From Bryoerythrophyllum caledonicum (Eukaryota; Streptophyta; Bryopsida; Pottiales; Pottiaceae): a stretch of DNA of 64,000 bases. A model generated the notes under the pieces. That model saw only the letters and a program-made list of their open reading frames with translations. It was not told the DNA's origin and did no database searches. The DNA lies in NCBI GenBank assembly GCA_963971425.1, contig OZ020524.1:14759845-14823844 (forward strand), read 5' to 3'. A program made the position numbers and the translations under genes. Shown here piece after piece: positions 63,336 to 64,000 of the stretch (its first letter is position 1; each line of letters opens with the position of its first letter).

Positions 63336-64000
63336 AATCTGGTGAGGTGGGCGTAGGGACTTAGTCTCAAAACAAGTGCTACAGGCCACAGGGAGTGCTG
63401 GACCCTGTGGATGAGCCCCTGCTTGCACTAGTTTTTTGAGAGGAGTGAGCTCCGGGAGCAGAGAGTGTTGGAATGGCTCAAAATTTTCAGATCTGAGGAT
63501 AGTACTACCGATCTAGGTGTTTTGAAGAGAGATTCATGGTGTGTTGTTCTGAAAGCTTGGGAAACGCGTGCTGGACACTTAGATCTATCTTCTCCTGCAT
63601 CTAAGAGCGATAGTTAGGCCAAAGATCTGAGAATAGACCCGATCTGTGGAGACCTCCAGACAAGTCCCTTGCGTCCCCCAACCCAGACATCGCAACATCC
63701 AACATAGATCCACGAACCAGCCCCCAAGAGCTCAAGGACGACTTCAACACGCACATCGAGGTTACCTCTTACACAATTGGTTGTATTACATACTTTGTTT
63801 TATTTGCATCATGCTTCATATTTGCTTCAAGTATTTCCATACACGTTTTAGCTTCAGATCTCACAAACACTAATCACAGCACCTTAGCTCTCACACATAC
63901 TAGTCACACTAATGCACATCAGCGCCATGTCACTAATCCTCTAACCACTAAGCACATAAGTAGGTCGTATGTATTTGTACGCCACACGCGGAAGCGCTGG
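63336..64000 (+). other. Leader-like sequence, possibly the 5' end of another LINE copy
   Basis: It begins CTGGTGAGGTGGGCGTAGGG right after LINE fragment D. At 51210 a similar CTGGTGAGGAGGGGTTTAGG begins right after LINE copy B. Both stretches then contain AGATCT-rich, hairpin-forming sequence (CACAGGGAG with CCCTGTGG at 63395-63413) without a domain-bearing frame. I infer a plus-strand LINE leader that continues past the window edge. Confidence 0.35.

Noticed and set aside
62988-63428. Independent small gene on the minus strand
   Set aside because: The peptide is colinear with the LINE ORF2 linker of copy C (57570-57860), so it is a LINE fragment.

Overview
The window is nuclear DNA of a streptophyte, most likely a land plant outside the flowering plants (bryophyte, lycophyte or fern). 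This rests on inference. The genes are plant-type (a RIBF-like FAD synthetase, Derlin-1, a LISCL-type GRAS regulator, PRP4 kinase, QCR8) with GT-AG introns of about 75 to 560 bp. The GRAS gene carries four introns, and the repeats include a Dualen/RandI-type LINE not expected in a crop genome. I cannot name the species.

Five protein-coding genes are supported. From left to right they are: an FAD synthetase on the minus strand (511-1553, N-terminus unresolved), cytochrome bc1 subunit 8 (2507-3287), Derlin-1 (11548-13367, 7 exons), a GRAS transcription factor (26484-29736, 5 exons) and PRP4 kinase (36538-41475, 11 exons). They are unrelated housekeeping or regulatory genes. The first two are divergent and share about 950 bp of upstream DNA. 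I see no metabolic cluster.

Most of the rest is transposon-derived. There is an intact-looking pogo-like element (5494-8494) with a 551-codon transposase, plus two non-autonomous relatives (17124-17340, 34449-35445). There is a family of about 930-bp elements flanked by TTAA, a boundary like that of piggyBac (4149, 19651, 31507, 44040, with fragments at 21830 and 45220). Several other MITE families and a decayed Helitron helicase (32700-34250) are also present. A 51-bp minisatellite lies at 16250-16480.

The right-hand third (45.9-64 kb) is a cluster of copies of one LINE. The plus-strand copy C carries ORF1, a (CAA)15 spacer, a 2A-like peptide motif, an APE-type endonuclease, reverse transcriptase, an unexplained middle domain, RNase H and a CCHC knuckle. 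Minus-strand copy B carries reverse transcriptase, the same middle domain, RNase H, the same CCHC and then a restriction-like endonuclease ending in an (ACT)n tail. Together the copies imply a dual-endonuclease LINE. A 5'-truncated third copy lies at 23.0-25.1 kb and an internal fragment at 62.6-63.3 kb. All copies carry stops, frameshifts or deletions, so none looks active as it stands.
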